Shown here: positions 13,292 to 24,635 of the stretch, piece by piece
Position numbering within the stretch: position 1 is the first letter of the stretch
Layout of the letters: every line of letters begins with the position of its first letter
Assembly (NCBI GenBank): GCA_949710005.1
Contig: OX453272.1
Location: 44,127,657-44,191,656, forward strand
Length of the DNA stretch: 64,000 nt
Source of the DNA: Ricordea florida
Lineage: Eukaryota; Cnidaria; Anthozoa; Corallimorpharia; Ricordeidae
Direction: 5' to 3'
Notes under the pieces: generated by a model
Told to the model about the DNA's origin: nothing
What the model saw: only the letters and a program-made list of their open reading frames with translations
The model's database searches: none
Program-made: the position numbers and the translations under genes

Positions 13292-14375
13292 TATGCAATT
13301 TTCGACTTTCGAAGTTTTGTTTTCAACATCCGAGTTCATGTATTCGGCTTCGTTGGACATCCTTCCGCAATCCATTGAGAGATGACATCGCGGGCGCAGC
13401 TAATCACCACCCCCATCCCCACGGTAACTGTGGCAAAAAGCCCTCCAGTAGAGTGGAGTAGAGAAAATGATCCTATCCCACGGCGATCGTATGTTTGTCT
13501 TTTCAACATGGCGTTTCCTGGGTTTCAAACTCAGTGGGTCTCAAAACAAATAGCTACAGTGCAATACAACATTACAGTGAAATGGTAACGGAATGAAGTA
13601 AGTAACTATTTGTATTGTCATACATTGAGCTTACGTGCATTGAAATGTTCATAAATAAATTAGATATTTTGATTTCTTCCTAGATTTTAGCATGTTTAAT
13701 TCGAAAATAAAGTCATTGATTGATAAGGCCCTGTTAGGGGTAAATTCAGACAAGCGACATGGCCTTGAAACGGCGACACGAGAGCTACGAACTGGCGACA
13801 AACGACAGACTACTCCAGCGAAATAGGGAAAGCGACACCAATGTAAAAATAGACGAGGCCCTGTTAGGGGTAAATTCCAACAAGCGACATAAGAACCTTG
13901 CGAAATGCCGACATAGCCGCTTGTGAAATTCAGACAGGGGACATGGGCACCCCCCTAACAGGGCCTCATTGATTTGAATACTTTCTACTTGCGTACAATG
14001 ATGCCGCGTCAGTATCAGTATTGCGTTAACTATGTTTAAAAGCAATGATATGTTTCAATTTTAAAAACGACTCAAAACATACGTTCCTCCGTTCCTGTAA
14101 GCTTAACTGTTGTTTCTGCCAAAATAAAGCCGTGAACAAGTCGATTTCAGTGCACCACACATGTTGAAAAGACAAACATGCGACCGCCGTGGGATACGAT
14201 CATTTTCTCTACTCCACTCTACTGGAGGGCTTTTTGCCACAGTTACCGTGGGGATGGGGGTGGAGATTAGCTGCGCTCGCGATGTCCTCTCAATGGATTG
14301 CGGAAGATGTCCAACGAAGCCGAATAGATGAACTTGGATGTTGAAAACAAAACTTTGAAAGTCGAAACTTGCATA
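13292..14375. repeat. Fold-back with arms of about 215 bp
   Basis: Arm 13292-13510 and arm 14160-14375 are inverted copies at roughly 90-95% identity by eye. They share runs such as CCTCCAGTAGAGTGGAGTAG and ATTCGGCTTCGTTGGACATC or their complements. The roughly 650-bp loop holds a separate MITE at 13722-13966. It may be a non-autonomous fold-back transposon. Confidence 0.7.
13722..13966. mobile_element. hAT-like MITE with 8-bp target duplication
   Basis: CATTGATT flanks both sides (13714-13721 and 13967-13974). The ends share AGGCCCTGTTAGGGG in opposite orientation, and the same phrase recurs inside near 13858. An 8-bp duplication suits the hAT superfamily. There is no coding capacity. Confidence 0.6.
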
Positions 14376-14578
14376 GCTGAAAACAGGAGAAAATCGTCAA
14401 TTTGGCAACCCAAATTAGTAATATTGAATTTGAAAAACAAAAATTGCCATGTACATTAGAAACGTTTAAACACGAAATCAACACAGGTGGATGTCGCATT
14501 GTGTAAGGTAGCATAAAGTACAGCAAGTCGAGTATCGAATACAAAGATCGAATTTTGGTGGAAATGGACCTCCATAGT

Positions 14579-16041
14579 AATCGAGGAAAAGTCTACATGT
14601 AAGCGATAAAGGGAGTTTGAGCGCGAATAAAAGAGTGAATTTGCTATCTTGTATTAACAATAGCCGTTCATTACGCTTCATGGCTTAAAGTTTTCGCTTC
14701 TATCCTCAGTACAGTTGATAACAAAACGTTTCACTACAAAGGTGGAACATCGTCTATTGCCACACTTTCCAGAAATGCTCTTAATAGCTGCATCATTCCA
14801 TCAATTATATAAACACAACAAAGCCTGAATACGCAGTTCAGCGAAAACACCGTTATTCATGGTTCGGTTCCAGGAATTGCTCAGTCTAAATATTATTACA
14901 AACATGATCAAACATCGCTTCATAATTCACGGTTTATCTTCACGTGCTTTCAAACTCTTCGCTCGTAGAACCGTGACTTTGTAAACAACACATGATACCT
15001 TGGCCTTTAGTTTTTCCACATCCAACTCTATAACTTTATGGACGGTCGAAGTGATATTAGAATACAAACAATGTTTACTCATTGATTTACTTTTCTATTT
15101 AGGTTGCCTAAGTGGACTGCAACCAAAAGAAACTGGATCCGAGTACCATGAAATAGAGGCAAATTCAGTGATATACATACATATTTATATTCAAAAATCT
15201 CAAATGAGAGTGTCCTCGGGCACAGGTAGCCCAGGCTGGTAACATACGCAGCCTGATTAGTCCGCTGCGAAGCCTGGTGGCTCTGCAGCAATAAAATAAA
15301 CATCGTATTTTACGTGCACATGAACCTAATTTTCAGTAAAAGTACATGTGGAATGCGACGTTCGTCAAGGACCAAAAGTCGACTTAGAGTTAAAATCGTG
15401 CAACGTTTATAACGAATGGAACCACCGCTTTTTTAATTTTAGCCGACAAAGATGGAATTAGGTCCGTGTGACGTTTATCTCAGGCCTTAAACACGGAATT
15501 GGCGGAATTTTCAATAACAATTACATAAGCGCATGATAAACCACTCAGGTGGAATACGTGGAGTGCGGAAAGCGAGGAGTGTAGAAAATCCGTAATGTGG
15601 AAAACGTGGAGTGAAAAAAAAAAAACTCAAAGGATGAAAGGCTTGTAATAGGAAGGAAACGCTACATTCTTTGAAAGCGAACTCAATAATTAAACTATTC
15701 ATGTTCATTAATACAAGTAAAATTAGCATTTACGAAAGAAAGAAAAGAACACTTACAGAACAATAACGAACAGGTAAAAAAGATTATCAACGCAATATTA
15801 CCCGAATGAACAATGAGTCATTGTATCGGTGAATAAATTAAATTCGCAAATCAACGTAAGAACAGTAACGAACTGGAAACAAGTCGCTCAATAAAACAAA
15901 ACTACGTGCGCAGCATTATAATAAAGACTGGTTTATTATTAAATCACATCGCAATAAAATACTGAATTGCGTAATTATTTACAAGCTACTAATATACAAA
16001 TTATAAATATAATCCTTAAAGTTCTATTAAAAGGTTCTCAT
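14579..16041. other. Intergenic, no gene seen
   Basis: AT-rich with scattered short frames and no recognised domain or splice-bounded exon. A poly-A run lies near 15617. The stretch 15230-15290 (AGCCCAGGCTGG, GAAGCCTGG) is a small palindromic repeat. Confidence 0.4.
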
Positions 16042-16310
16042 TTATCTCAAACTTGAGTTGGTTTCAGCCGCAAACTTCACGAAAAACGAATTAGCAAAAT
16101 GCTTTGTCTTGGCTGCTGGTACATTGCACGTTCTTTGGCGCCTGAAATTATAATGAGGGCTGTAGGCTTCAGGAATTAGGTGATGTAGTTTGCTGTCCTG
16201 ATTCTCGCTGATTGATCTAAATAAAGACTTTGTAATGTCTTCGTGGTGTTCCCTGATAGAGGTCAAACAGGCGCGCTCTAACGCTTCCCTGTACGGAATT
16301 CACGGTTCTA
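16042..16310 (-). pseudogene. 3' fragment of a CR1/jockey-type LINE ORF2
   Basis: On the minus strand the frame reads a segment like EALERACLTSIREH, then KLHHLIPEA, close in pattern to the C-terminal tail of LINE reverse transcriptases. A better copy of the same kind of tail lies at 20502-21044. No RT catalytic motif is present, so this is a 5'-truncated relic. Confidence 0.6.
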
Positions 16311-16350
16311 ATGACTGATTGTTAATTCTGTAATACTGCGTTAATTGTAA

Positions 16351-16800
16351 GAGACCATTAAGGACACAATTAACGTACACGTTTGGTTCTTAGATGTGAC
16401 AAATGGTCTTTGCGAGAATTTGCGAGCGTGCGAGCACTGCGATTTTTTTTTGCGAGCGCGAGTAGTGATAAAAATTGGCCTTGCGAGCGACGAGCCTCTT
16501 ATAAAGTACAACTTGCGAGCAGCGAGCACTTCTTGTATTTTCATTTCTCTTGTACTTTCCTTCGAACTTGATAGCAACATTTATAGGAGCCAAACATCAT
16601 AGAAAGAGAAAGAGAACTACATTTATTTTACAAAATTTCAAGCAATGGAGCAATCCTGAAAAGAACGCGAGGATGCAAGTAATTGCAAAAATTTTGCTAG
16701 CACAGGCAAGCGACCACTCGCTTAAATTTTGCGAGCAATTCGAGCAATTAAGGCACAATTTGGAGAGCACTTGAAAATTTGAAGAGACCATTCATCACCC
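16351..16800. repeat. Stretch with many TGCGAGC-type words
   Basis: The word GCGAG(C) recurs about ten times between 16410 and 16750, with inverse forms (CTCGC) once near 16718. Similar GAGACCATT phrases stand near both ends (about 16350 and 16783). The open frames on both strands here follow from this repetition and have no domain. It may be a dispersed element; the family is not recognised. Confidence 0.4.
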
Positions 16801-16820
16801 CTGTTCTTATCTCAAATCGT

Positions 16821-18365
16821 CTACGATAGACCTGTCCACTCTTCCGCTGCAGCTGGTTTCATGTAATCGCTACCGTACCAGTTCGTCAATTCTTCAATTA
16901 TATTTTTAATTGTAGTAAATATCTTGCCATCGATGGTAACATTATTATATCCTTCCATCCATTCCTGTGATTCAGGTTTATAAAAGTCAACATAGCATTG
17001 TCTTCTCCAATCTTCAGTTATAGGCAGCATTCCGTGGACTGATTCTTCAACCTGAGAACTAAAAAACTTTTCACCTCTCAGGTCATGGGGACCATCGAAG
17101 AAGGGTGCTGTGTCGACCTCAGTCATGGCAGGCGCATGCCGTAGAGCTCTAGGCATGCCATCTTTCTCGCCAACAAAATATTGACCATCAAGTAACTCTT
17201 GAATCTTAATATATGTATCGTGGCTATTAAAGACAGTTTCTGCGAGTGCAAGGTCTACATCGTAAGTCCAAGGTATTATGGTTTGACTCCTTACTGCTCC
17301 TAGTAGAGTCCCCGAAATAACACGGTATTCCATATTCAGTTTATTCAACGCCCAGGTGATATCGTCTAACATTTGGCCCAAAACTACACTACAGCATACT
17401 GGAAGCGATATGCTTTGAATATCCTTTGATCTGTTGACGTACGGTTTTTCAGGACAGAGTTTCCAATTTGCCGCACATACTGCCCACTCGATTCGATTTT
17501 CTGTGATTATGCGAAGAATTTTGTATTTGTTTCCAAAGAATGCGTATTCTAAAAACTCGGGCGCGGACTTGTGAAATCCTCGATCTGTACGTGTTATTTT
17601 GCGTGACCACATGCAGTTTTCCAGTTTTGCTATTCGTAATCCTCCTTTTGATCGAACAAAAAACTCGAGCCAAGTAAGTTTTCCAAAAGTGCCATTAAGC
17701 CCCTCCAAACTGCGGAATACATCGGTTCGTATTAAGAATGGTCCTTCTACTATGTTGCAGTGTTGGAATACAACAATGTCTTCCCTCAAATCATCTGATA
17801 GCGTTGTGCTCATTGGGAATACCACTTTCTGTTTGCTTACCGGGCCTGTGTTCCTTACTTGCAAACTCCAATTTCTTTGAGCAAATCGGCACCATGATGA
17901 CTCAAATCCAGCTGTGTTTGCGGCGTCGTTCCTATTTCGCCTGCGTTTTGTTCCATCGTTTCCGAGCGGCTGTCGACAAGCAGCAGCGTCAAAATCCCCT
18001 CGTGAATATAGAAATTCACCAAGCATTCGTAGTGTGCGTCGTTTGGTATCCGTGAATTCTGGAAGATATCGCCAATTCGTGTCCAATGAAGTCCAAGAAA
18101 AAGGAACCAACAATGCAAATTGGGAGTCCACACCGTAGAAAGGATTTTTCATAGTTGAATGCACGACTACAAAGGTCTCGTTTTTTAAAGGACTTGAGGA
18201 ACAACATTTTGCTACGAAAGGTAACACGATTGGTTTCCTTACCGTCCAACGCTGGGTTATCAAGTTGTTTAAAACACCAAAACCCGTTACGTTCAATATG
18301 ATAATAAACAGCAGTTGAAACTTGTGTCTTTTCGTTGGCATGTCTGGTACCACTCGGTACTTCAT
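16821..18365 (-). CDS. LicD/fukutin-family type II membrane protein (514 aa)
   Basis: The single-exon minus-strand gene starts at the first ATG (MKYRVVPDM); the open frame extends 16 codons upstream but without an ATG. A short basic cytosolic tail precedes one hydrophobic anchor (about residues 16-31, LLFIIILNV), the plan of a Golgi or ER glycan-modifying enzyme. The C-terminal half carries the LicD/fukutin signature: SGTLLGAVR near residue 351, then IPWTYDVDLAL, whose D-x-D (about 369 and 371) is the metal-binding catalytic pair of this nucleotidyltransferase-like fold. Relatives (fukutin, FKRP, bacterial LicD) transfer ribitol-phosphate or phosphocholine to glycans. The substrate cannot be read here. 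The frame is intact. Its isolated, intronless state may mean a retrocopy or a lineage-specific expansion. Confidence 0.85.
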   Translation of the reverse strand: MKYRVVPDMPTKRHKFQLLFIIILNVTGFGVLNNLITQRWTVRKPIVLPFVAKCCSSSPLKNETFVVVHSTMKNPFYGVDSQFALLVPFSWTSLDTNWRYLPEFTDTKRRTLRMLGEFLYSRGDFDAAACRQPLGNDGTKRRRNRNDAANTAGFESSWCRFAQRNWSLQVRNTGPVSKQKVVFPMSTTLSDDLREDIVVFQHCNIVEGPFLIRTDVFRSLEGLNGTFGKLTWLEFFVRSKGGLRIAKLENCMWSRKITRTDRGFHKSAPEFLEYAFFGNKYKILRIITENRIEWAVCAANWKLCPEKPYVNRSKDIQSISLPVCCSVVLGQMLDDITWALNKLNMEYRVISGTLLGAVRSQTIIPWTYDVDLALAETVFNSHDTYIKIQELLDGQYFVGEKDGMPRALRHAPAMTEVDTAPFFDGPHDLRGEKFFSSQVEESVHGMLPITEDWRRQCYVDFYKPESQEWMEGYNNVTIDGKIFTTIKNIIEELTNWYGSDYMKPAAAEEWTGLS

Positions 18366-18429
18366 CGAAAAAATATACCTTCGAGGCGATAGACGGAAGA
18401 AAGTTTGCCACACCAGTTAGAATTGTCAA

Positions 18430-18589
18430 TCACAACCAGCTGACAAGCAGCAAACGTCACATGATTGGACAAGCAAAAAGTTGACGCAAGACAACTTCAT
18501 GCATGGCCAGGAAAAAGAATATTGGTTCAAACACTTTAATGATGGAAGTTGTAAGTGATAGATTTCCATGACTCCCGCCATACTTTGTT
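18430..18589. other. Likely promoter side of the LicD-like gene
   Basis: The short spacer between the start of the minus-strand LicD-like gene and the LINE relic to its right. No clear TATA box or other motif can be assigned. Confidence 0.3.
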
Positions 18590-19125
18590 ATACATGCTGC
18601 ACGTTAACATCTTTGAATACAACAAAGCCCGTTGGGAATTCTTGGACGAGCTAGCTAATGATATCCAAAATGGAAGTGGCAATGCTAGGTATTTTTGGAG
18701 TTATGTTGGATGAAAGAGAAGAGGAACAAATTATTTGATTGCTATTCATATAAGTGAAAAAAATGCCGCGACATTGCAGAATGTATTTATAATAACTTTG
18801 CCTCTGTGTTTACTTCAGAAGTTTTGGATACCTTACCAATATTACCGCAAGTCATTGACGATGACCTTGACTCATAAGGCGGTTCAACTTACGATGTATC
18901 GAAAGTTTTAAAAGATTTGAATTCCAACAGTCTCCCAGATCAGACCAAATTTATCCGGCAATGTTGAAGAATTACGCTGGAGTTGTTGCCCCGCCTCTGA
19001 ATAAGCTCTTGAACAAGACACAATTCTTGGGTAATCTTCCTTCAAAATGGAGGCAAGTTAATGTTGTGTCGTTACGCAAATAAAGTACAAAAAACGATCA
19101 TAAGAACTATCAACTAGTGTCACTA
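18590..19125 (+). pseudogene. Decayed LINE reverse-transcriptase fragment
   Basis: Plus-strand frames, broken by shifts, give YNKARWEFLDELAN, then AECIYNNFASVFT, then YAGVVAPPLNKLLNK and LPSKWRQVNVV. This is the order of the thumb-to-finger region of jockey/CR1-like RTs ahead of the catalytic motifs. Stops and frameshifts show that it is dead. Confidence 0.6.
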
Positions 19126-20297
19126 GTGTCAGAAAAATTAGTAAATTTCTGGATTAGTAGTATAGGCTGTGGAACAATTGTGTGCTTTGACATTGTCACT
19201 GGTTACAACCGGTTTAACCTGGTTAGTAGAGTGGGAGAATTGTGTGATTTGACCTTGACCCCAGAGTAATTTGCCCTTGACCTCCCACAGGGCAGAAATA
19301 GCAGGGATTATGGCTGATTTTCACTAGTGATGGAGTCGGAGTCGTAAGAGCGCCTGACCCAGTGAAAATTGAACATCGGAGTCGTAAGCGGAATCATAAG
19401 CTCGACGGAATCGGAAGAATCCGAATTGTTCCATTTTTTTCTGATTCCGCTTATGATTCCAACGGTTATGATCAAGGGAAAACTAGATTGTCGGTGTCGC
19501 AAGCAGAAGTGGAAGGACAAACTAATCGTCAGACCTGGATTCTAGCATTGTGATTGGTTTATTCTTCCACTTCTGCTTCCGACTCCGACAATCTAGTTTT
19601 CACTAGATCGTAAGCGAGGGAATCGCAAGCAGAATCGATATTTTTCTTTCGACTCCATCGATTTGATTTTCACTAAGTCGCATCGCTCTAAGCTTCTGAC
19701 TCCGTCGCTAGTGTAAACCAGCCTTTAGGATTGTATGGTTTTGGGGAACCAATGGATGCAAAACTGGTTTAAACTGGTTAGTAGGTATTTCTAATTGAAT
19801 AAAAGATCTGCACCTGTACATACAGAAATAACGAATTATTTGTTGGATGAACAATAGAAGAACAATGAAACTCTTGTTTGGACGCAAAATCATTGAATAA
19901 GTCGTTGGCTTAATAATCTAGCTGTAAAACGTAAGTGGATAAATCAACAAGAGAACGGACGGTTGGAGCTGTCATTCGTCCTACCACAAAATGGGTGTTT
20001 GTAAGGCATCTTTCGTGTTGAGGATTATCTACGACAACACCAAGTTGGACTGTCTTCCTTCGTTCATATACTCAAATTTCGTCTCACGATCTACAAGTTG
20101 ACTCTACGACGACGTTCTAGCAAGTGGGCAGTGGCATAATAGGGGGCTTTCCCTCTATTATGGAGGAAGTTGGATGTCTCCGCCCCCACTAGTCTAGATC
20201 TTGCGAGCATGCCGCAGGATCTTCTTGCCAGTTGTTGATCTTCGATCCTCAACTGAAAGGGTTTTGTCCAGCCAGCATGTGAAGCCTGGAATCGGCG
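19126..20297. other. Repeat-rich spacer
   Basis: Holds a fold-back element (19310-19725). Outside it, the phrase AACCGGTTTAACCTGGTTAGTAG at about 19207 and a related AACTGGTTTAAACTGGTTAGTAG at about 19760 form a direct repeat pair. No gene is seen. Confidence 0.4.
19310..19725. repeat. Fold-back MITE made of GGAGTCG/CGACTCC words
   Basis: The left end (GGCTGATTTTCACTAGTGA) is nearly the reverse complement of the right end (TCGCTAGTGTAAACCAGCC). Inside, GATTCCGCTTATGATTCC is opposed to GGAATCATAAGC, and CTTCCACTTCTGCTT to AAGCAGAAGTGGAAG. It has no coding potential. The ends are well defined; the target duplication is unclear. Confidence 0.6.
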
Positions 20298-21080
20298 GAC
20301 AAGATAAGATAAGATAGATAGTTTATTTGAACTAAATCGCAGCCATAAGGCTGAATTAAATAGTTAAAATTACGCACGATAAATATATATGTAATAATAA
20401 TTAAAACATGATATAAAATCTACTACGAGGCCAATCTTCTTGTCTTAAAATACAAGAACTTGGAATAAAACACATATGATGTAGTATAAAAATTATAAAC
20501 ACTAGTCGCAGATGGCATATATAAAAGATTTACGGGTCCGATTGGTGTGGCAACGCGGGATGTTGAAATGACGCTGGTTCCTTAAATAATAAGATGATAT
20601 GTGTTTGGGGGGCAGCAGATTATGAATTTTGTTACTCGGGTCAGATCTGATGGTCTCGAACAACTTAGTACATAACTGCCGATGATGTTCCACCATCGAT
20701 CTGATACCAAGTGTAACAAGACAAGACTCATAATCTACGCCCGGTAAAATTATAGACAAAGCCCTTTTTTCTAAACGCACTAACTCATTTCTGAGATATT
20801 TCGGAAGCGAATTTGAAAATACTGGTGCTGCATAATCCATTACAGATCTTACACAAGATGTATAAAATAAGGCCAAATTCTGAATAGGCACCTTTGAACG
20901 TTTGAGTTGGATTAGGAAATATAAACGTTTGCTAGCTTTCTTTACAACCTCATCAATATGAGCATTCCATGTTAAATTATGACTAATTGTTAACCCTAGT
21001 AACTTCACGTTTTTAACTAGTTCTAACTCTTTGCCATCCACCACTATTGGATCAAAAGAAGGAGGGTTCTTAGCAAACGA
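20298..21080 (-). pseudogene. 5'-truncated CR1/jockey-type LINE, ORF2 tail
   Basis: The minus-strand frame 20502-21044 is open for 180 codons. It reads the segment after the RT catalytic core: VKLLGLTISHNLTWNAHI, then the conserved SCVRSVMDYAAPVF and LRNELVRLEKRAL, ending in the C-terminal helices. The 3' tail (plus 20302-20320) is a (GATAA)n-type microsatellite, a common tail of CR1/L2-like elements. The 5' end is lost within about 60 bp of the open frame. The remaining frame is clean, so the copy is not very old. Confidence 0.75.
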
Positions 21081-21379
21081 AATTACAGCGCGGATGAAAC
21101 TACGCTAAGTGGTTCAACGGACTGAAAGGCGATTACCAGCAATGCAACAGCAACAGGACACGAAAGACGTCATGGCCATCCACTGCATCCGATTCTGTCT
21201 CCAGTCGTCTTGACCCCGTCTTGCCACTGGTTCTAGATGATTTCGGACGAGAGAGTGAGGTTGACGATGCGCAACTCTTCCTCACTTTAAACAAAGTCAC
21301 CGCGTAAATCATCTATCATCCCTCATTACATCCCTTTCATCCCCAAAAGTCCTGTGGCGAAAGGCAAGCGGCGAACCGA

Positions 21380-24300
21380 CAGGTGTGGGTATACTGGAAG
21401 TCGTAGTTGCAAACCTGCACATAGGCGGCTCAGGCCATAGGGTCGTTATTCATTGATCGAAGTAGCAACGGATCTCGGCAGCCCCCTGAGCGACTGAGCA
21501 GTCCTCTTTTAGGAATGCACTGCTCACCTCCATGGCATGAGGAGCGGACTAGAAAAGGTGTCCCAAACATAGCCTGCTTCACCTATCCCTGTCCAGCATG
21601 CCGCAGCTGGAGAGGACCCTACTTTTGCGGCCGAAAAACATTTCACCTCAATGTTGCCACTTGGAACGTGCGCACACTACTTGAAAGAGACCCTGCTGAG
21701 AGACCCCAGAGAAGCACAGCTCTCATTGCAAGTGAACTCGCCAGATACAGCATTGAAATCGTTGCTTTAAGTGAAACTAGGCTGGCAGGAGAGGGAGAAC
21801 TATGTGAAAGAGGTGCAGGATATACCTTGTTTTGGAGTGGAAGCAGGCCTGAAGAGAGAGGAGAGGCTGGAGTTGCTTTTGCAGTAAACACGACTCTGGT
21901 TGGCAAGTTGGCTGGTCCCCCAAAAGGTGTGAACGATCGCCTAATGACGATGAGACTCCCCCTTTCCCATGGACAGAAGTTCGCCACCATTGTCAGCGCG
22001 TATGTCCCCACCATGACTAACCCAGATGTGTCCAAGGACAAGTTCTATGAAGACTTGAACGCTGCCATCGCCGCTGTACCCAACGCTGATAAACTCATCA
22101 TTCTTGGTGATTTTAATGCAAGAGTTGGCTGTGACAGTGTCTCCTGGGAAGGAGTGATTGGGAAGCATGGAGTCGGCAACTGCAACAGCAACGGTCTGCT
22201 ACTCCTCCAGACTTGTGCAGAGCACGGCCTTCTGATCACCAACACCATCTTCAGCCTCGCTACCCGTGACAGGACAACATGGATGCACCCTCGCTCAAAG
22301 CATTGGCATTTCATCGACTATGTCATCGTGGGGAAAAGGGATAGGCAAGATGTACAAGTCACAAAGACCATGTGCGGTGCAGAGTGCGGGACAGACCACC
22401 GCCTCGTTGTCTCCAAACTCAAGATCCGTATCCAGCCCAAGAGACGGCCACAGGGCGTGAAAGCTCCAAAACGCCCGAACATCAGCAAGCTGGAGGTCAG
22501 CAACATCAAGCAGACTTCACCATTCAAGCCAAGTTGCGACACATGCAAAATTCCTGGTTGAGCAGCAAAGCAGATGAGATCCAGGACTTTGTAGACAGGA
22601 ACGATATGAAGAACTTCTACAATAGCTTGAAAGAAATCTACGGCCCTACTACTTCTGGATCTCAGGCCTCACTTCTCAGTGCTGACGGTTCAACGCTGAT
22701 TACCGACAAGGAGAAAGTTCTGGAAAGATGGGCGGAACACTTTGACAGCATTTTGAACAGGCCCTCTACCATCAACGAAGAAGCCATTGACAGGCTGCCT
22801 CAAGTCCCCGTTGAAGAGACAATGGACACCATACCTTCTTTAGAAGAGATTCAGAAAGCAGTTCGTATTCTGTCCAGTGGCAAAGCACCAGGCTCGGATT
22901 CCATCCCAGCTGAGATCTACAAAGAAGGTGGTATGGCCCTGATTGAGAAACTTCAACAGCTGCTTCAGCTGATCTGGCAGCATGAGACAGTACTACAGGA
23001 CTTCAAGGATGCCTCCATCATACACCTCTACAAACGAAAAGGAAATCGTCAAGCCTGTACAACCATCGTGGAATCTCCCTGCTATCCATTGCAGGAATGA
23101 TCCTGGACAGAGCTCTTCTCAACCGCCTCATTGCTCACCTTGAGCAAGGCCTATTACCTGAGAGCCAGTGTGGCTTCCGGAAAGAACGTGGAACTATCGA
23201 CATGGTGTTTGCTGCTAGGCAGCTACAAGAGAAATGTCAAGAACAGAATGTCGACCTCTACTCCACCTATGTCGATCTGACCAAGGCTTCGGTACTGTCA
23301 GTAGAGAAGGCCTTTGGAGAATCATGGCGAAATACGGATGCCCCAGAAAGTTCATCGCCATTGTTCGACAACTACACGATGGCATGTTGGCAAGAGTTCA
23401 GGACAACGGAGAGACTTCTGATCCTTTTTCTGTTTCAAATGGAGTGAAACAAGGCTGTGTCCTTGCTCCCACACTGTTCAGCCTCATGTTTTCTGCCATG
23501 CTGACAGATGCCTTCGGAGATGTAGACGTAGGCATCGGCATCAAATACCGGACTGACGGTTCAGTCTTCAACCTCAGGAGGCTTCAAGCGTAAACCAAGG
23601 TTTTGACAGACACCATCAATGACTTCTTGTTTGCCGATGACTGCGCCCTCAATGCTGCTTCGGATGCTGGCATGCAGTTCAGCGCTGACAGGTTCTCTGA
23701 TGCCTGCAACAATTTTGGCCTTACCATCAGTACAAAGAAGACTGAAGTAATGCATCAGCCAGCCCCAAGAAAGCCATACGTTGAACCCAACATCTCCATC
23801 AACGGACAACGGCTGAATGTAGTGGACAAGTTCACATACCTCGGCAGAAATGTCGTCATTGATGATGAAGTCAACGCCCGGCTCGCGAAAGCGAGCGCCG
23901 CATTTAGCAGACTGCACAAGAACGTATGGAATAGGAGAGGAATCACCACAGAGACAAAGATCAAGGTGTACCGGGCTGTTGTCCTCTCAGCACTACTCTA
24001 CGGCTGTGAAACATGGACGGTCTATCAGCGTCACGCCAGCAAAGCTGAACCACTTCCACACCACCCGCCTCAGGAAACTTCTTGGCATCAAGTGGCAGGA
24101 CAGGATCCCAGACACCGAGGTCCTCAAGCGTGCTGACCTACCTAGCATCTACACCATCCTGATGCAGTCCCAGCTCCGCTGGGCAGGACACGTAGCTCGC
24201 ATGTCTGATGACAGACTTCCAAAGACACTGCTGTTTGGCGAGCTTCAGCAAGGGAAGCGCTCCCAAGGTGGACAGAAGAAGCGTTTCAAGGACACGCTCA

Positions 24301-24635
24301 AAGCCTCACTGAAGGCTTTCAACATCAACCACAACACGTGGGAGCAGTCAGCACTAGACAGTGGAATGTGGTGATCAGCAGTCCACAAAGGTGCCAAGAT
24401 AAGTGAGACAAACAGGACTGCTGTTGCTGAAGAACGCAGGAAAGCCAGGAAGACAAGAGCTGCCGACACTTCAACAGCTGCCACCATCCCTTGTCCACAC
24501 TGTCCGAGATTCTTTCGGGCACGAATTGGTCTGATCAGTCATCTTCGGATCCACAAAGCCCAACGACCCAAACCCCAAGACGATAGACGGTCATCATCGA
24601 TGTGATGGACGAATTATATTATATATATATATAGC
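21380..24635 (+). pseudogene. Nearly full-length APE-RT LINE with C2H2 tail, frameshifted
   Basis: The apurinic-type endonuclease comes first (21515-22500): LNVATWNVRTL, VALSETR, ILGDFNARVG, FIDYVIV, CGTDHRLV. Then follows reverse transcriptase in pieces: LSSGKAPGSDSIPAEIYK, SQCGFRKERGT, NGVKQGCVLAPTLFS, and the catalytic FLFADDCA at about 23626-23650. Next come the thumb and connection (VDKFTYLGRN), and a C-terminal C2H2 finger, CPHCPRFFRARIGLISHLRIH (about 24495-24560). Frame breaks lie near 22520, 23065, 23290 and 24045, with stops at 23591 and 24372. The 3' end is a (TA)n tail at 24615-24635. The element copied itself by target-primed reverse transcription; this copy cannot make a full protein. 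Confidence 0.85.

Larger units (their letters stand above)
11493..14578. repeat. Outer inverted-repeat pair, arms of about 112 bp
   Basis: The arm at 11493-11604 (CTATGGAGGTCC ... TCGTGTTTAA) returns inverted at 14465-14578 with few differences. About 2.9 kb lies between, itself packed with the inverted repeats listed separately. It could be two opposite copies of one short element or the ends of one large fold-back element; the sequence does not decide. Confidence 0.6.
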
